46,465 nucleotides of DNA from positions 1-46,465 of the forward strand of contig CADBFP010000014.1 of the NCBI GenBank assembly GCA_902793995.1. The letters are read 5' to 3'. This document shows positions 22,944-31,040 of the stretch, piece by piece. Numbering within the stretch: position 1 is the first letter of the stretch; each line of letters begins with the position of its first letter. Source of the stretch: an uncultured Lachnospiraceae bacterium. GTDB lineage: Bacteria; Bacillota; Clostridia; Lachnospirales; Lachnospiraceae. A program made the translations under genes and the position numbers. The notes under the pieces were generated by a model that made no database searches, was not told the origin of the DNA, and was given only the letters and a program-made list of their open reading frames with translations.

Positions 22944-25052
22944 ATGTACAAAACCTATTCAATGGAACTGGCCGGCCGCACCCTGTCTGTGGACATCGGC
23001 CGGGTAGGCGCCCAGGCTAACGGCGCTGCCTTTATGCACTACGGAGATACCATTGTATGCTCCACTATTGCCGCTTCGGAAAAGCCCCGGGACGGCATCG
23101 ATTTCTTCCCTCTGACGGTGGAATACGAAGAGAAGATGTATGCGGTGGGCAAGATCCCCGGCGGCTTTAACAAGCGGGAAGGCCGGGCTTCGGAACACGC
23201 CACCCTGGCCAGCCGGGTGATCGACCGGCCTATGCGTCCCCTCTTTCCCAAGGATTACCGGAATGATGTAACCTTAAGCAATCTGATTATGAGCGTGGAC
23301 CCGGACTGCAATCCGGATGTGGTAGCCATGCTGGGCTGCTCCATTGCCACGGCCATTTCCGATGTTCCCTTTGACGGCCCTATCGCCGCCACTATGGTGG
23401 GCCTGGTAAACGGCCGCCTTTGCTTTAACCCTACGGAAACCGAGCGTATGGTCTCCGATCTGGCCCTGACGGTGGCTTCCACCAAAGACAAGGTGATCAT
23501 GATCGAAGCCGGCGCCAATGAAGTGGAAGAGTCCGTGATGCTGGACGCCATTTTCCAGGCCCACGAGCTGAACAAAGAGATCATTGCCTGGATCCAGACC
23601 ATCGTGGATGAAGTGGGCAAGCCCAAGCACAGTTATGAAGCCCATGAAGTGCCCGCGGATCTGTACGAGGATATGGTTTCCTTTATTACCCCCGAGGCCA
23701 TGGAAGAGGCGGTGTTTACGGACGAGAAGGCAGTGCGGGATGAGAACATCCGCCAGATTACGGCCAAACTGGAAGAGCGCTATGCGGATAAGGAAGAATG
23801 GCTGGCTGCTCTGGGCGAAGCGGTGTATAAGTTCCAGAAGCTGACGGTGCGGAAGATGATCTTAAAGGATCAGAAGCGGCCTGACGGACGCCGGATGGAT
23901 CAGATCCGTCCCCTGCATGCGGAAGTGGATGTGCTGCCCCGGGCCCACGGCTCTGCCATGTTTACCCGCGGCCAGACCCAGATTATCGACGCCTGCACCC
24001 TGGCGCCTTTATCCGAGGCTCAGAAGATCGACGGCCTGGACCGGATGGTTACCAGCAAGCGCTATATGCATCATTATAACTTCCCCAGCTGGTCTGTGGG
24101 AGAAACCAAGCCTTCCCGGGGACCGGGACGGCGGGAAATCGGTCACGGCGCTCTGGCTGAGCGGGCTCTGATTCCTATGCTGCCCAGCGTGGAAGAGTTC
24201 CCTTATACCATCCGCTGCGTATCCGAAACCATGGAATCCAACGGTTCCACCTCCATGGCCTCCACCTGCGCCTCCTGTATGGCCCTGATGGCGGCCGGCG
24301 TGCCCATTAAGGCTATGGTAGGCGGCATTTCCATCGGTCTGGTGACCGGGGATTGTGACGAGGACTTCACCCTGTTGACGGATATCCAGGGGCTGGAAGA
24401 CTTCTTCGGAGATATGGACTTTAAGGTGACGGGGACCCATAAGGGCATTACCGCCATCCAGATGGATATTAAGATTCACGGCTTGACGGATGATATCATC
24501 AAAGGAGCCATTGAACGGGCCCGCCAGGCACGGCTGTACATCATGGACGAAGTCATGAGCAAGGCCATTGCCGAGCCTCGTCCGGAAATCAGCAAGTGGG
24601 CGCCCAAGATTGTTTCCATCACCATCGATCCCACCAAGATCGGGGATGTGATCGGCAAGCAGGGCAAGGTGATCAACAAGATCATTGAAGATACCGGCGT
24701 GCAGATCGATATTGAGGATGATGGTTCCGTGGCGGTTTGCGGTACGGATATGGCCATGATCCAGAAGGCTATTCACATCATTGAAGGCATTGTAAACGAT
24801 GTGGAGCCCGGCCAGGTCTTTAAGGGCCGGGTGGTAAGCATCATTCCCAGCCGGGCCTTCATTGAACTGGTGCCCGGCAAAGAAGGCGGTGTGCATATCT
24901 CCAAGATTGCCCAGCGCCGCATCGAGAAGATCGAAGATGTGCTGAAGATAGGCGATGAGGTCTATGTGAAGGTATTGGAGATCGACAAGATGGGCAGGAT
25001 CAACCTTTCCATCAAGGATGTGACGGACGAGGAAAAAGCGGGGATCCAATAA
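22944..25052 (+). CDS. pnp: Polyribonucleotide nucleotidyltransferase (PNPase)
   Basis: 3'-to-5' phosphorolytic exoribonuclease and 3'-tailing enzyme, 702 residues. It has two RNase PH domains: the first opens MELAGRTLSVDIGRVGAQA, the second PLHAEVDVLPRAHGSAMFTRGQTQ. A helical linker separates them, and KH (IGDVIGKQGKVINKI) and S1 (VFKGRVVSIIPSRAFIEL) domains follow. ATG 22944 is preceded by AAAAGGAG with 5-base spacing; the in-frame stretch back to 22812 is spacer repeat. A clear terminator follows at 25065-25091. Confidence 0.98.
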   Translation: MYKTYSMELAGRTLSVDIGRVGAQANGAAFMHYGDTIVCSTIAASEKPRDGIDFFPLTVEYEEKMYAVGKIPGGFNKREGRASEHATLASRVIDRPMRPLFPKDYRNDVTLSNLIMSVDPDCNPDVVAMLGCSIATAISDVPFDGPIAATMVGLVNGRLCFNPTETERMVSDLALTVASTKDKVIMIEAGANEVEESVMLDAIFQAHELNKEIIAWIQTIVDEVGKPKHSYEAHEVPADLYEDMVSFITPEAMEEAVFTDEKAVRDENIRQITAKLEERYADKEEWLAALGEAVYKFQKLTVRKMILKDQKRPDGRRMDQIRPLHAEVDVLPRAHGSAMFTRGQTQIIDACTLAPLSEAQKIDGLDRMVTSKRYMHHYNFPSWSVGETKPSRGPGRREIGHGALAERALIPMLPSVEEFPYTIRCVSETMESNGSTSMASTCASCMALMAAGVPIKAMVGGISIGLVTGDCDEDFTLLTDIQGLEDFFGDMDFKVTGTHKGITAIQMDIKIHGLTDDIIKGAIERARQARLYIMDEVMSKAIAEPRPEISKWAPKIVSITIDPTKIGDVIGKQGKVINKIIEDTGVQIDIEDDGSVAVCGTDMAMIQKAIHIIEGIVNDVEPGQVFKGRVVSIIPSRAFIELVPGKEGGVHISKIAQRRIEKIEDVLKIGDEVYVKVLEIDKMGRINLSIKDVTDEEKAGIQ

Positions 25053-25064
25053 GAATAATCGAAG

Positions 25065-25091
25065 GGGCGGCCGGAAGGTCGCCCTGTTTTT
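25065..25091 (+). terminator. pnp terminator
   Basis: An 8-bp stem GGGCGGCC/GGTCGCCC (25065-25072 with 25077-25084) closes a GGAA loop and is followed by TGTTTTT. This ends the long rimP-to-pnp region. Confidence 0.8.
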
Positions 25092-25107
25092 ATTTGCCGC
25101 GAAAAAC

Positions 25108-25156
25108 GGGCGGGCCCTAAAGGACTAGGCGCTATGCGCCGTCGCCATGCCCGCCC
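25108..25156. repeat. Palindromic GC repeat
   Basis: GGGCGGGC (25108-25115) pairs with GCCCGCCC (25149-25156), with an inner hairpin GGCGC-TAT-GCGCC (25128-25140). On the minus strand it begins GTAGGGGCGGGC, like the element at 19921-19993. Confidence 0.6.
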
Positions 25157-25188
25157 CTACTCCCTACTCCCTAATCCCTACTGCCTAT
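25154..25188. repeat. Second heptamer repeat array
   Basis: Five 7-base units: CCCCTAC, TCCCTAC, TCCCTAA, TCCCTAC, TGCCTAT. The same family lies at 1-52. The array runs into the 3' end of the minus-strand DUF1846 gene and supplies its stop codon (25180-25178) and last sense codons. Confidence 0.75.
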
Positions 25189-26665
25189 GAAACAGCTTCT
25201 TCGTCTGATGCCGCGGCTCGCAGGTCAAATGCACCCCCAGTTTCTGGAAGGTAGCCATATCCACGGGAGAGAGAATGACGGTGGAGTGAGCTTCGCAGCC
25301 TGCCAGTTTATCCAGCTGGTCCAAGGCTTTTTTCGCCACTTTGCTCCGGGCAGCGCAGATGGACAAAGCAATCAGCACTTCATCCGTATGCAGCCGGGGG
25401 TTATGATTGCCTAAATGCCGGGTTTTAAGAGAGCAGATGGGTTCAATAACATCCGGCTCCATCAAAAGAGTTTTCTTCGGGATGCGGGCCAGCTTTTTCA
25501 AGGCATTTAAAAGCACGGCGGAGGCGGCTCCTAAAAGATCCGAGGTTTTGCCGCTGATAAGCGTTCCGTCATTTAGTTCTATGGCTACCGCAGGGTTCTC
25601 CGTTTTTTCCTGCCGTTCCAGGGCCGCCGCCACCACGGGGCGGTCTTCCGTGGAAATATCCGCCTGCTTCATCAAAAGCAGGATCTTCTGGACTTCCTCT
25701 TCATGTCCCCGACCCAGGCGTTTCTCGCAAAGGGCATGATAATAGCGGCGGATGATTTCCTGCCGGGCCGCCTGCCGCACCGCTTCGTCATCCACAATAC
25801 AATTGCCCACCATATTGACCCCCATATCCGTGGGGGATTTATAAGGGCAGCTGCCGTAAATTTTGGCGAAAATAGCCTCCAGCACCGGGAAGATTTCCAC
25901 ATCCCGGTTGTAATTCACGGTGGTGACCCCGTAGGCTTCCAAATGGAAGGGGTCGATCATATTCACATCATTCAAATCCGCCGTGGCGGCTTCATAAGCC
26001 AGATTGACTGGGTGTTTCAGGGAAAGATTCCAGATGGGGAAGGTTTCGAATTTGGCATAGCCGGCTTTGATGCCCCGTTCGTTTTCGTGATACAGCTGGG
26101 ACAGGCAGGTGGCCATCTTGCCGCTGCCGGGGCCGGGAGCGGTGACCACCACCAGGGGCCGGCTGGTTTCGATATATTCGTTTCTGCCGAAGCCTTCGCT
26201 GCTGACAATGTGCTCTACATCCAGCGGGTATCCTTCGATGGAATAGTGGTGGTAAACCCTGACGCCCAGCTGCTCCAGCCGGGAGCAGAAAGCCTGGGCC
26301 GCCTGCTGGCCGCCGTATTGGGTCAGCACCACGCTGCCCACCAGGAGATCATTGCCCCGGAAGGCGTCGATGAGCCGCAGCACGTCCAGATCATAAGTGA
26401 TGCCCAGATCTCCCCGGACCTTGTTGCTTTCGATATCGTTTGCATTGATGGCTATGACGATTTCCGCCCGGTCTTTCAGCTGTTTCAGCATGGTTATTTT
26501 ACTGTCGGGCTGAAATCCCGGCAGGACCCGGGAAGCATGGTAGTCATCAAAGAGTTTGCCGCCGAATTCCAGATATAGCTTGCCGCCAAAGGATTCGATC
26601 CGCTCCCGGATCATTTGAGATTGCATAGACAGGTAGCGGTCATTGTCAAAGCCGATTTTGAACAT
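25178..26665 (-). CDS. DUF1846 domain-containing protein
   Basis: 495-residue protein of the DUF1846 (UPF0371) family, which is common in Bacillota and lacks a settled function; a Streptococcus pneumoniae structure exists. The family opening [14 protein letters not shown], the segment [21 protein letters not shown] and the C-terminal [26 protein letters not shown] are visible. The GPGSGK stretch suggests phosphate or nucleotide binding, but this is not proven. GGAGG precedes the ATG on the minus strand. The final residues and stop fall in a heptamer repeat. Confidence 0.92.
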   Translation of the reverse strand: MFKIGFDNDRYLSMQSQMIRERIESFGGKLYLEFGGKLFDDYHASRVLPGFQPDSKITMLKQLKDRAEIVIAINANDIESNKVRGDLGITYDLDVLRLIDAFRGNDLLVGSVVLTQYGGQQAAQAFCSRLEQLGVRVYHHYSIEGYPLDVEHIVSSEGFGRNEYIETSRPLVVVTAPGPGSGKMATCLSQLYHENERGIKAGYAKFETFPIWNLSLKHPVNLAYEAATADLNDVNMIDPFHLEAYGVTTVNYNRDVEIFPVLEAIFAKIYGSCPYKSPTDMGVNMVGNCIVDDEAVRQAARQEIIRRYYHALCEKRLGRGHEEEVQKILLLMKQADISTEDRPVVAAALERQEKTENPAVAIELNDGTLISGKTSDLLGAASAVLLNALKKLARIPKKTLLMEPDVIEPICSLKTRHLGNHNPRLHTDEVLIALSICAARSKVAKKALDQLDKLAGCEAHSTVILSPVDMATFQKLGVHLTCEPRHQTKKLFHRQ

Positions 26666-26686
26666 AGGAAACCTCCATCCTCACAA

Positions 26687-26715
26687 AATGTATCGAAATT
26701 GTAAAGGGATGTCAA
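26687..26715 (-). promoter_or_regulatory. Promoter of DUF1846 gene
   Basis: Minus-strand TTGACA (26715-26710), 17-base spacer, TACATT (26692-26687), 21 bases before the ATG. Confidence 0.72.
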
Positions 26716-26742
26716 GAGGAAAAAGGGAAAAATATACTATAT

Positions 26743-27618
26743 TTAGCAAGAGGTCAGGCCCCGCTCCACTGTATATTGATAAAGGGCCGCAGGAAAGGGA
26801 GTGTCCTGATTTTCAAAGGCTGGCGGTTTTTCTTCCGGCATGCTCTGCAGGGAGTCCCGCAAATAGGCGCTGTTACCTGGAAACAGGCGGACTTCGTGGG
26901 GGCTGGTCAGCAGGAGATAATAATCTGACAGGATATGGTGGATGCGGCTTAAAACCCGGGGATAAAAAATGACAGAAGCCCCATGGCGGATTTTGCGGCT
27001 TGTAAGGATGTAGGTAAGGGAGGCGGAATCCCGGACAGGCCAGCTCCGGGGGCTGTGCAGCTTAAGTTCCCGCAGCCCCTGGGAGGGCATCTGAGCATAG
27101 ATGAGAGGCGGATCCTGACGGATCAGCTTATTCCAAAAGAATTCCCAAAAGAGAGATTCCTCCCGTACATTCTCCGCCACATCCTCCGGCAGTATGCACC
27201 GGTAGGATAGGGCGGGATCCTGTCGCAGACAGGCCTCCAGAATATACCGGTCCCAGCAAAGATAATAGGCGGAATCGGGCAGAAGCGTGACTTCCTCCAT
27301 GGGGCGAATCCTAAGACTCCATTGCCTGGGGGAGGCCGTCTTGGAAAGCGTGTCCGGCAGCGGAAGGCCTGCGTCCCACCGGCGGCAGAAAAAAGCGTAT
27401 TCCAGGGCATCCGCAAGCAGGGAAAGCTCCATGCCGGATACATAATGTTTGTAGGCGCCTGCGCAATCAAAAAAATAGGCATTCCTGTCCCGGGAAGAAG
27501 GATAGTACCATCCGCCCTGGTGCAGGATTGTCCGTAAATCCGTTTCTACCTGCAAATGAAGAGGAAGCCGGGCGGAAACCAAAGAATAAATCTCCCGGCA
27601 AAAGACGGAAAAATCCAT
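26743..27618 (-). CDS. Hypothetical protein, DUF5688-like
   Basis: A 291-residue soluble protein with no signal peptide or membrane segment. Its start MDFSVFCREI and its end region (ASVIFYPRVLSRI, then SDYYLLLTSPHEVRLFP) resemble the DUF5688 family found mainly in Lachnospiraceae; this assignment is from memory of the pattern and needs a profile search. ATG 27618 is chosen over GTG 27627, because GGTGA lies five bases before the ATG. It lies 43 bases downstream of tRNA-Arg on the same strand, with no terminator between, so it may share that promoter. Function unknown. Confidence 0.6.
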   Translation of the reverse strand: MDFSVFCREIYSLVSARLPLHLQVETDLRTILHQGGWYYPSSRDRNAYFFDCAGAYKHYVSGMELSLLADALEYAFFCRRWDAGLPLPDTLSKTASPRQWSLRIRPMEEVTLLPDSAYYLCWDRYILEACLRQDPALSYRCILPEDVAENVREESLFWEFFWNKLIRQDPPLIYAQMPSQGLRELKLHSPRSWPVRDSASLTYILTSRKIRHGASVIFYPRVLSRIHHILSDYYLLLTSPHEVRLFPGNSAYLRDSLQSMPEEKPPAFENQDTPFPAALYQYTVERGLTSC

Positions 27619-27661
27619 ATATGTCACCGTAAATCGGGGGAATCACGGGATAATGAAGTAG

Positions 27662-27733
27662 TACACCTGATAGGAATCGAACCTACGTCTGTGGCTCCGG
27701 AGGCCGCCGCTCTATCCACTGAGCTACAGGTGC
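27662..27733 (-). tRNA. tRNA-Arg (anticodon CCG)
   Basis: The cloverleaf folds on the minus strand: acceptor GCACCTG with CAGGTGT (one G-U at the tip), D-arm GCTC/GAGC, anticodon loop CTCCGGA (anticodon CCG, reading CGG), T-arm GTAGG-TTCGATT-CCTAT, discriminator A. The anticodon stem GCGGC/GCCAC contains one C-A mismatch at pair 28-42. CCA is not encoded. Promoter at 27744-27772. Confidence 0.93.
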
Positions 27734-27743
27734 GCGCAGGGGT

Positions 27744-27772
27744 ATCTTACAACATTTTTTAAAAAGGTGCAA
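27744..27772 (-). promoter_or_regulatory. tRNA-Arg promoter
   Basis: Minus-strand TTGCAC (27772-27767), 17-base spacer, TAAGAT (27749-27744), 11 bases before the mature tRNA 5' end. It is back to back with the promoter at 27792-27820. Confidence 0.75.
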
Positions 27773-27791
27773 GAGTTTATTAAAAAAGTTT

Positions 27792-27820
27792 TTGACAAGT
27801 TTTCCCGCCTTTGCTATGAT
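27792..27820 (+). promoter_or_regulatory. Promoter of SH3-domain membrane protein
   Basis: TTGACA (27792-27797), 17-base spacer, TATGAT (27815-27820). The leader to the ATG at 27880 is about 53 bases. Confidence 0.82.
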
Positions 27821-27879
27821 TGCCTATATGGATAGTGGATGGCAGCATCCCATGTTTGAAACAAAAGGAGTATCTCAAG

Positions 27880-29148
27880 ATGGCCAACGAAAACAAACAG
27901 GATGGTTTATTCCATTGGAACTTTGATTTACAGGAGTCGGATTCAGACTTTACGGATATTGATTATTCCGCCAATGCGATTAACCTTACTCCCAAGGAGG
28001 AAGAGGCGGAAATCAAACCGCTTATCTTTGTGGACGGCAGTTATAAATCCGATGCCTCCGCCGGCCAGGAAACGGATTCCTATGAGAAGGAAGAAGAAGG
28101 CAGTTTCCGGAAGTACAGAAAAGAGGCGGCCCGGAAGGGGGCCTTTGCGGGACGAGGCAAAAAAGAGCCGGATCATCCGGATTATTATGAAGATCAGGAA
28201 CGCTTTTCCGGTGAAGGAAGGAATATTCCCTGGAAACCCATTCTTATCGGCGGGGGAATATTGCTTTTGGCTCTGCTGGGCCTGATTTTGATGCTGGGCG
28301 GACGGGACAAGCGGGAGAAGGTTTGGGCCAGAAACGAAGATAAGACCATTGATCAATTGGTCAGAACCTATTTTCAGGCCAAGACCGAAGCCAATGCCAC
28401 CGCCATGAAGAATGTGCTGGTGGAAGGGGCCGAAGTGGATTCCCTGCAAATGACTCTGGATGCCAAGGCATACGAAGCTTACAACGATATCCGGGTTTAT
28501 GCCTATCCCGGTATGAAAAAAACGGAGACGGGACTGTTTTTGACATACAACAGCAAGTTTAAGAACATTGACACCCAACTGCCCACCATCGCCTGGTTCT
28601 ATGCCAAACCGGACAAGGAAAACAATCTGAAGTTGATGCCCTTAACGGATGATTCTTCTCCGGAATATAAGTATATTTACAGCACTTATGCCGGCAGCCC
28701 CGTGGAAAAACTGGCGGGGGAGGTTTCGGCGGCCAATAAGAAGGCGATTGAGGACGATCCCAACTTGCGGAAATATCTTTCGCAGCTGGCTGCCAAGAAT
28801 TACGAGCCTTTTGTGCCGGAGACCACCACCACGGTGCCGCCCACTACCACGCAGGCACCTACCACTCAGCCTGCCACTACCACGGCGGAACCTGTATCGA
28901 CCGCCTATGTGCCCTCCGGACCGATTTGTTACATTACGGAAGACCAAGTCCGGATGCGTTCTTCCATGGATACCACGGATTTAGGCAATGTGCTGACCGC
29001 TTTTGAGGCCGGCCACGCCCTGGAGATCCTGGAAGAGCTGGATGGCTGGGTTCGTGTGCGGGATATGCTGAGCCAGAACAAGGACGGCGGGGCGCAAACC
29101 CCCACCGGGCAGGAAGGCTATGTTTACGCCAGCTTTATCTCCAAATAA
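27880..29148 (+). CDS. Single-pass membrane protein with SH3-like domain
   Basis: 422 residues. A hydrophilic acidic N-terminal region (1-115) without a signal peptide precedes one hydrophobic segment (about 120-142, ILIGGGILLLALLGLILML). A domain of about 170 residues without a name I recognise follows, then a Thr/Pro-rich stretch (about 313-347) and a C-terminal SH3b-like domain (VRMRSSMDTTDLGNVL, then LDGWVRVR and GYVYASFI). Topology is probably N-in, with the SH3 domain outside binding peptidoglycan. The start is ATG 27880, with AAAAGGAG at 27863-27870; a longer in-frame form would begin at the -10 and is rejected. Confidence 0.82.
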   Translation: MANENKQDGLFHWNFDLQESDSDFTDIDYSANAINLTPKEEEAEIKPLIFVDGSYKSDASAGQETDSYEKEEEGSFRKYRKEAARKGAFAGRGKKEPDHPDYYEDQERFSGEGRNIPWKPILIGGGILLLALLGLILMLGGRDKREKVWARNEDKTIDQLVRTYFQAKTEANATAMKNVLVEGAEVDSLQMTLDAKAYEAYNDIRVYAYPGMKKTETGLFLTYNSKFKNIDTQLPTIAWFYAKPDKENNLKLMPLTDDSSPEYKYIYSTYAGSPVEKLAGEVSAANKKAIEDDPNLRKYLSQLAAKNYEPFVPETTTTVPPTTTQAPTTQPATTTAEPVSTAYVPSGPICYITEDQVRMRSSMDTTDLGNVLTAFEAGHALEILEELDGWVRVRDMLSQNKDGGAQTPTGQEGYVYASFISK

Positions 29149-29180
29149 GCGCAATTGAATCGGAATTGAATTCTAAGTAT

Positions 29181-29219
29181 GCAAAGCTGACCCGGGACTT
29201 GTTCTCGGGTCGCTCTGCA
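29181..29219. repeat. Intergenic hairpin
   Basis: A 9-bp stem with one G-U (29189-29197 with 29203-29211, loop CTTGT), extended by outer GCA/TGC ends. No T-run follows, so it may be a palindromic repeat or a weak terminator of the preceding gene. Confidence 0.5.
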
Positions 29220-29250
29220 CTAAAGAAGCATAAAGGGATCTGTAAACAAA

Positions 29251-30282
29251 ATGCAAGTATCGGATTATGATTATATATTGCCACCGGAGCTGATTGCCCA
29301 GGATCCGCTGGCGGATCGGTCCGCCTCCCGGCTTTTGGTGCTGGATAAGCAAAGCGGCGCAGTATCCCACCGGATCTTCCGGGATATTCCTGCTTTTTTG
29401 GCTCCCGGAGACTGTTTGGTAATTAATAATACCCGGGTGCTGCCGGCCCGCTTGCTAGGGGTACGGAAAGATACGGGGGCCTCCGTGGAATTGCTGCTCT
29501 TAAAGCGTCTGGAGGGGGAATCCCATACCTGGGAAAGCCTGGTTAAACCCGGGAAAAAGTGCCGTACAGGAGCCGTTCTTTCTTTTGGAGATGGCTTGCT
29601 GGAAGCAGAAATTCTGGAAGTGATGGAATCCGGCAACCGCCGGGTGCAGTTCCATTTTCAGGGGATTTTTGAGGAAATTCTGGACCGGCTGGGAGAGATG
29701 CCCCTGCCGCCATACATCACCCATCAGCTAAAGGATAAAGAACGGTATCAAACGGTCTATGCCAAATATGACGGCTCGGCGGCAGCTCCTACGGCGGGCC
29801 TGCATTTTACCAGGCCGCTTTTGGAGGAAATCCGAAACAAAGGGGTATCCGTTGCGGAGATAACCCTCCATGTGGGGCTGGGAACCTTCCGGCCTGTTAA
29901 AGCGGAGGTGGTAGAAGAGCATCAGATGCACAGCGAATACTATGAGGTGAGCCAGGAGGCGGCAGAATTGATCAATGCGGCCAGGAAAAACGGGGGACGG
30001 GTGATTGCCGTGGGTACCACCAGCTGCCGTACCCTGGAATCCGCCGCAGGAGCGGACGGGTTTTTGAAAGCGGGCAGCGGCTGGACGGACATCTTTATTT
30101 ATCCGGGTTATGATTTCAAACTGGTGGATGCTTTGATTACCAACTTCCACCTTCCCAAATCCACATTGGTGATGCTGGTTTCCGCCCTGGCTGGCCGGGA
30201 GCATATCCTGGCGGCTTATGAAGAAGCCATTCGGGAACGCTACCGCTTTTTCAGCTTCGGGGATGCCATGCTGATACTGTAG
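29251..30282 (+). CDS. queA: SAM:tRNA ribosyltransferase-isomerase QueA
   Basis: Transfers and isomerises the ribosyl part of S-adenosylmethionine onto preQ1 in tRNA to give epoxyqueuosine. The 343-residue product has the family length, with the opening [18 protein letters not shown], the central [18 protein letters not shown] and the C-terminal [23 protein letters not shown]. No tgt gene for the preceding base exchange follows, although the two are often adjacent. The Shine-Dalgarno is weak. Confidence 0.97.
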   Translation: MQVSDYDYILPPELIAQDPLADRSASRLLVLDKQSGAVSHRIFRDIPAFLAPGDCLVINNTRVLPARLLGVRKDTGASVELLLLKRLEGESHTWESLVKPGKKCRTGAVLSFGDGLLEAEILEVMESGNRRVQFHFQGIFEEILDRLGEMPLPPYITHQLKDKERYQTVYAKYDGSAAAPTAGLHFTRPLLEEIRNKGVSVAEITLHVGLGTFRPVKAEVVEEHQMHSEYYEVSQEAAELINAARKNGGRVIAVGTTSCRTLESAAGADGFLKAGSGWTDIFIYPGYDFKLVDALITNFHLPKSTLVMLVSALAGREHILAAYEEAIRERYRFFSFGDAMLIL

Positions 30283-30325
30283 GTGAGGGCAACCGCCGCC
30301 GCAGGCGGTGGTGGGTGAGGGCGAC
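30282..30325. repeat. Hairpin-rich intergenic repeat A3
   Basis: Near-identical direct 12-mers GGTGAGGGC(A/G)AC (30282-30293 and 30314-30325) flank a CCGCC-rich hairpin. The first copy overlaps the last base of the queA stop. Shorter relative of the elements at 7852-7933 and 20405-20480. Confidence 0.65.
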
Positions 30326-30337
30326 TGGAGGACTGCT

Positions 30338-31039
30338 ATGATGCGACTGAACAAATATTTAAGCGATGCCGGCTTCTGCTCCCGCCGGCAGGCGGATAAG
30401 CTGATAGAGGAAGGCCGGGTGACGGTGGACGGAATCCGGGCGGGCCTCGGCCAGCAGGTGGGCTCCGGATCTAAAGTGCTGGTGGACGGCAAGCCGGTGA
30501 AAAAGCGCAGCCGCCCCGTGTTGCTGGCAGTGAATAAACCGGTAGGGGTGGTGACTACCACAGCCAAAGACGAACCCGCCAATATTGTGACCTATCTGGG
30601 TTATCCGGAAAGGGTCTATCCCATAGGCCGGCTGGACAAAGATTCGGAAGGCCTGATACTCATGACCAATCAGGGAGAATTGGCAGAGCAAATCGCTCAT
30701 GCCCGGGGCCGCCATGAAAAGGAATATCTGGTGACGGTGGATAAAGCCGTGACAAAGGATTTTGTGGAGAAAATGAGTGCCGGGATACGCATCGGCTCCG
30801 ACAGAACCAGACCCTGCCAGGTAAGCAAAGTGAGCCGGAACCGTTTCCGCATCATTCTGACCCAGGGACTGAACCGGCAAATCCGCCGGATGTGCGAGGC
30901 CTTGGGCTACCGGGTGCTGGAACTGAAGCGGATCCGAATTCTGAATATCACCTTGCAGGATCTGCAATTGGGAGAGTATCGGGAAGTGGCCGGCGAGGAA
31001 TACGAGCTGCTTTTGGAAGCCTTAGGCATGAAGGAGTAA
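30338..31039 (+). CDS. RluF-like 23S rRNA pseudouridine synthase
   Basis: 233 residues of the RsuA/RluB/RluE/RluF family. An N-terminal S4 domain (RLNKYLSDAGFCSRRQADKLI) is followed by the catalytic motif GRLDKDSEGLILM with Asp100. The HEKEYLVTVDK and GLNRQIRRMCEALGY segments resemble Escherichia coli RluF, which modifies 23S U2604; the exact target here is not established. The start is ATG 30338, with GGAGG at 30327-30331. It ends just before ligA. Confidence 0.9.
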   Translation: MMRLNKYLSDAGFCSRRQADKLIEEGRVTVDGIRAGLGQQVGSGSKVLVDGKPVKKRSRPVLLAVNKPVGVVTTTAKDEPANIVTYLGYPERVYPIGRLDKDSEGLILMTNQGELAEQIAHARGRHEKEYLVTVDKAVTKDFVEKMSAGIRIGSDRTRPCQVSKVSRNRFRIILTQGLNRQIRRMCEALGYRVLELKRIRILNITLQDLQLGEYREVAGEEYELLLEALGMKE

Positions 31040-31040
31040 T

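Noticed and set aside
24009-25049. 346-codon minus-strand frame inside pnp
   Set aside because: Antisense to conserved PNPase; His/Asp/Gly-rich composition typical of shadow frames; no ribosome-binding site.
29181-29219. Riboswitch for queA (preQ1 type)
   Set aside because: I cannot recognise a preQ1 aptamer; a simple 9-bp hairpin is the only structure. preQ1 riboswitches usually control queuosine precursor genes rather than queA.
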